From the NCBI GenBank assembly GCA_000320605.2, contig KB445822.1, positions 1-64,000 on the forward strand: a stretch of DNA of 64,000 nt. Reading direction: 5' to 3'. The notes beneath the pieces were generated by a model. The model was not told where the DNA came from. It saw only the letters and a list, made by a program, of their open reading frames with translations, and did not search any database. Position numbers and translations under genes: made by a program. The stretch comes from Gelatoporia subvermispora B. Lineage: Eukaryota; Basidiomycota; Agaricomycetes; Polyporales; Gelatoporiaceae. Below are positions 60,410 through 64,000 of this stretch, in pieces. The stretch's first letter is position 1. The number at the start of each line of letters is the position of its first letter.

Positions 60410-63235
60410 CTAAGCCGTGGAAGGCACCACCTCACAGAAGGCACTTGGCCTATTGAACCGACGCGCATACTTGAGTATCGCTACAACCGATGTGGGAGTC
60501 ATGCCTTCCATACGCTTCGCGGCGCCCTGTCAACTCATAAGTAAGGTTTGGGGCGCTTTGAGCGCACGCAACTTACAATGCTCGCAGGACGCATGTGTAT
60601 AAGCCGTTCTCTGACTTCGTTACTAAGTCCTTCAACCTCCGCGTAATTTAAGTGGGGGTCGAGGAGCAAGTTCTCATCTTCCAAGAAGGCTCGGACATCT
60701 GCTCGCTGACGATAGAGCAGCACGTCGTAAACCGCTAGAAACACCAGTGAGCTCGGACAACAGGAGTACCGCTCCAAGAGCAATTATGCAACTCACCATC
60801 AATCCTTATGCGCTCCAATACCGTAGGATGAATTTCTTGCAACTCGGGAAAGGCATTAAGAAGCATTTTCAGGGAGGACCCCTTGTACGATAAGATCTCA
60901 TATGCGCTGATCGTTCTAGGTGTGTAGCGTATTCAAATAACGTTAGGCACCCGACTCACCTTCTAGCAATGCCATCTTGACGAACAGTAAAACCATGCGC
61001 ATTCCATGCCTGCATATACCGCGTCAGACATACCCGACACGAAACACGCGTTACTGCCGACCTTGGGCTTGAGCTTGTACGACTTGAGCAACTCGGTTAC
61101 TCGCTGAAGCTCGGCCCTGGTCGACGAGAATGCAGACCAGCGCTCGTCCGAAATTGCACCGACTGCACGTCCTATTCGCAATAGATAAGCTGCCATCACG
61201 GACACGAGGCAATCACACGAGTCCTACCTTTCTCGGTCAGCCGCAGATCAGCGTTGTCGCTGCGGAGACTCATGCGATACTCGGAACGCGACGTGAACAT
61301 GCGGTCTAGAAGCAGAAGCTTAGCAATGCTGACACGTGCAAGGGTCTTGCAGACTCACATGGTTCTTCCGCACCCTTCATTACGAGGTCATCAATCATAA
61401 CACCAACATAGCCGTCCGCTCGAGTGAGAATCAACGGTGATCGCCCCTGTGCGGCGAGACCTGCGTTGATACCCGCAACGATACCCTGTGCAGCCGCTTC
61501 TTCGTACCCAGTTGTCCCTGCTCGAATGCATCAGCGTCGATACGAGACTACTGACGTAACACGAATCCACCGTTAATCTGGCCAGCTAGGAAGAGACCCT
61601 ACACCACCATAAGCACCGGTTGAACACACGTAGGGGTTCGCTTACGTTTATACGTTTGGTCTCGAGCGTTGCTGCAAAGACGTAACAATCAGGCGCTGTT
61701 TCGTGAGTTTCCACTTCACACGCACATTTCAGTTCCCGAGGATCAATGTAGTCATACTCCACACCGTACGCAGGCCTCACAATCTTCGCATTCTCGAGCC
61801 CAGGCACCGTGCGGTACATGACCTCTTGAACATCCTCAGGAAGGCTGTTAGACAGCCCATTCGGGTACACAAGGTCTATCGGGGCAGCGTGGTAAGGCGC
61901 TTCCCTGAATGGTCATTATCATGGCAAAACACCTACCGGAGTCGTAGCCCTCAATTTCCAACCAAACTATGTGACTTTCCCTGTCCGGGAAACGTCTGAC
62001 TTTTGCCTCCAGTGATGGGCAGTATCGTGGTCCTACGCGAAACGAGATGAGAACAAGTCACCTCGGCCGGATGAAGCAAGTAAATCTACGGACCTTTCTT
62101 CGTCTCCTGGATATGGACGCAAAGATGCATATTTGACCTGATAACGTCGTGAGTTGCAGCAGTCGTATGCGTCTTGTAGCACAATAATTGATTCTCCTAT
62201 CACCATGGTCAACCACAATCAGACAGTGATGATGGTTAGTATGCCGTACTGCATTGTCTACTCTGTCATCCAGGAAGCTCATAGGGCTAGGCTCCGCTTC
62301 AGGCTCCTGGATCTCCAGGTTCGTGAAGTCAATGGAGTCTCTGGCAATTCTAGCGGGTGTTCCCGTCTGTAATCGACCAAGCTGGAAGCCCGCTGAACGC
62401 AGCGAGGCGGAGAGGCCGATGGACGGGTCTTCGTTCATGCGCCCAGCAGGGAAGCACTTCATTCCTATCTGTACATCAGACATCCCATTAGATGCAATGC
62501 GCAGAAGACTTGCCTATATGGATCTCTCCTGAGAGGAATGTCCCGGTGCAAATCACGACCTGCGAACACTTGATGATGTCACCAGTAGCTTCGTTGCAAT
62601 GAGTCCTGTTTTTGCGTTTCACTTGTAGTATATACTTACCAAGTCTCACACCTTGTATTGTACCCCACGGTGACGGGTTCGTGCTGGACTCAGCTACAGA
62701 ATGGTCGAAGACGAGGTCGAATGCGCTGCCGGCTCGGATATCGAGATTAGGATATCCGTGAAGAGTCTCTTGCATGTGACGCTTGTAGAGTTTCCGGTCG
62801 ACCTGGGCTCGAGGACCCTGGGTGGAGCGCAGCTTCAGCAATACTTCCTGCAGCCACAAATGCTTTGAATAATACCCAGACGGCGGCCCCCATAGATCGG
62901 TTAAGCATTCTCCAGTAGCTTCCTGCCTTATCTGTTGCTACAGTTGAGGGAAAGCTCTCTATATCATGTGGGGATGACGCACCAGTGACTCTTGCACAGA
63001 CTCCATCCAGTGCGTCGACTTCTCGGACAAGTGTACCCTTTCCTACTCCACCAATAGAGGGATTGCATGATAGCTCGCCGATAGTGTCCAATCTCTGCGT
63101 CAATAGCAGCGTTCTTGCGCCTGTTCGTGCTGCTCCCGCTGCCGCCTCGCACCCCGCATGGCCACCGCCAATCACACAAACTTCATAGGTATCAATGAGC
63201 GTGCCTGAAAGGACCATAGATAGTCGTACCGTCAT
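60410..63235 (-). CDS. MTO1: Mitochondrial tRNA wobble-uridine modification enzyme MTO1/MnmG, 662 aa
   Basis: FAD-dependent partner of MSS1 that installs the 5-carboxymethylaminomethyl group on U34 of mitochondrial tRNAs. Seventeen exons: 63235-62983, 62931-62876, 62817-62640, 62588-62514, 62464-62250, 62196-62094, 62032-61937, 61875-61726, 61671-61646, 61598-61571, 61517-61359, 61305-61228, 61189-61062, 61009-60960, 60915-60797, 60734-60577 and 60526-60410 (1989 nt, in frame). The FAD-binding loop is [11 protein letters not shown] (21-31), followed by [86 protein letters not shown] and the C-terminal [20 protein letters not shown] are all MnmG hallmarks. Intron 4 has a GC donor (GCAAGT). The N-terminus is short and only weakly mitochondrial-like, so a further upstream exon is possible. 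Confidence 0.95.
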
Positions 63236-63569
63236 ATCTTTCGGCGTCGTGTGCCTGCGTTGCGTAACCGTAATGGCGTACTGGGTTCCTATGTAGCGAC
63301 TTTCGCAACGAGCTCCGGATTGCTCTTTGCATTCAACGAGAATTTAGAGGCAATTATTGCCTTTCTTGGAGACATCTCTTGCTTGGCCCGGGTGTTGTTG
63401 ACAAAGCAGTTTTGACTTGTTAGGATCAGAGGCTCTTGCCAAACAAGGCCAAATAGCCATCTTCTCCGTCTCAAGCGGCCATCAGTCACCCGTGTTTTTG
63501 TATTCATTCCCTATACTCGTTGGTATCCTTAAGCCCTGATTTTTCTTTACGAACCTCACGAAAACTGCT
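63236..63569. promoter_or_regulatory. Divergent promoter, MTO1 / DPH3
   Basis: 334 bases between the start codons of two genes pointing away from each other. A short upstream coding exon for MTO1 could also hide here. No defined box was recognised. Confidence 0.5.
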
Positions 63570-63982
63570 ATGGGTGCCTACTATGACGAAGTTGAGATTG
63601 AGGATATGGTTTGGGACGAGGAGAAACGGGTGTACCATTACCCCTGCCCATGCGGAGACCGTTTCGAGATTTCGCGTAAGCAACTCGCAAACTACGAGGA
63701 TATTGCTGCATGTCCAAGCTGCAGTCTGGTTATACGTGTCATATACGATCCGGTGAGCAGAGCTCCCACTGGCATATCACTAATGGTATTGATGGCATAG
63801 CTCAGCTTGACTTCGAGGACGAGCCCGACGACGACGAGGAGGAGGAGGAGGAGGAGACATCAGCGAGTGACGCCGATTCTGAGATATCAGAGGAGGAAAG
63901 CGATGCAGACGACTTCCATGATGCTCTCGACAGCCTGACTCTTTCGGACAAGCAGCCGCTTGCGGTCGCGGTCGAGGCCTGA
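63570..63982 (+). CDS. DPH3: Diphthamide biosynthesis / Elongator cofactor protein DPH3 (KTI11), 119 aa
   Basis: Small CSL-type zinc protein that supplies electrons to the Dph1-Dph2 radical enzyme in diphthamide synthesis on eEF2. As KTI11 it also associates with Elongator in tRNA wobble-uridine modification. Exons 63570-63752 and 63806-63982 sum to 360 nt in frame. The four metal-binding cysteines are in [17 protein letters not shown] and [15 protein letters not shown], and the N-terminus [20 protein letters not shown] is the family consensus. The C-terminal extension is very acidic ([20 protein letters not shown]), longer than in the yeast protein. The intron falls exactly between the zinc domain and the acidic tail. 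Confidence 0.96.
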
Positions 63983-64000
63983 AGAATGCCCACTTGTTGC

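Noticed and set aside
1..64000. tRNA and rRNA genes, CRISPR arrays
   Set aside because: No convincing paired A-box and B-box, no rRNA-like conserved segments and no regular repeat-spacer array were seen; a covariance search would settle tRNAs.

Overview
The window is nuclear DNA of a filamentous basidiomycete, most likely an agaricomycete. The genes are split by many 45-65 bp introns and are densely packed with short shared promoters. Several families are typical of mushroom-forming fungi: DUF6533 membrane proteins, a KDZ transposase with a CxC2 cysteine cluster, and a long phosphoinositide 5-kinase without a FYVE finger. I worked out the exon models by hand, from splice sites and from the reading frame staying open through every junction. 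Where I give a full exon chain, the summed length is a multiple of three. The genus cannot be read from the sequence.

Layout. 0-6.2 kb: two DUF6533 membrane-protein genes, one on the plus strand lacking its 5' exons and one on the minus strand, around a stretch of decayed short frames. About 9-21 kb: a KDZ transposon island. It holds an apparently intact ten-exon transposase (1081 aa), three cargo genes (222, 465 and 651 aa), and clusters of a TGATATATCA-like palindrome at both flanks. 23.7-25.4 kb: a third DUF6533 gene. 27.2-34.7 kb: conserved plus-strand genes for the Rab geranylgeranyltransferase beta subunit, a 970-aa largely disordered protein and SUMO. 35.0-41.7 kb: three paralogous small secreted eight-cysteine (CFEM-like) proteins with identical intron layout. 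42.5-43.7 kb: a short-chain dehydrogenase-like protein with an altered active site. 44.4-49.6 kb: FAB1. 49.9-51.7 kb: a divergent pair, cyclophilin H and DIB1. 54.3-55.5 kb: an F-box protein. 60.4-63.98 kb: a divergent pair, MTO1 and DPH3.

How they fit together. The conserved blocks cover vesicle and membrane traffic (BET2, FAB1), SUMO conjugation, the U4/U6.U5 tri-snRNP (cyclophilin H and DIB1) and tRNA wobble-uridine modification (MTO1 and DPH3/KTI11). In the last two cases, functionally related genes share one short divergent promoter. The accessory blocks are the transposon island, the DUF6533 copies and the CFEM-like triplet. The most unusual features are the intact KDZ island with an RNase H1-type hybrid-binding domain in its cargo, the CFEM-like triplet with conserved TATA-box placement, and four GC-AG introns in three conserved genes.
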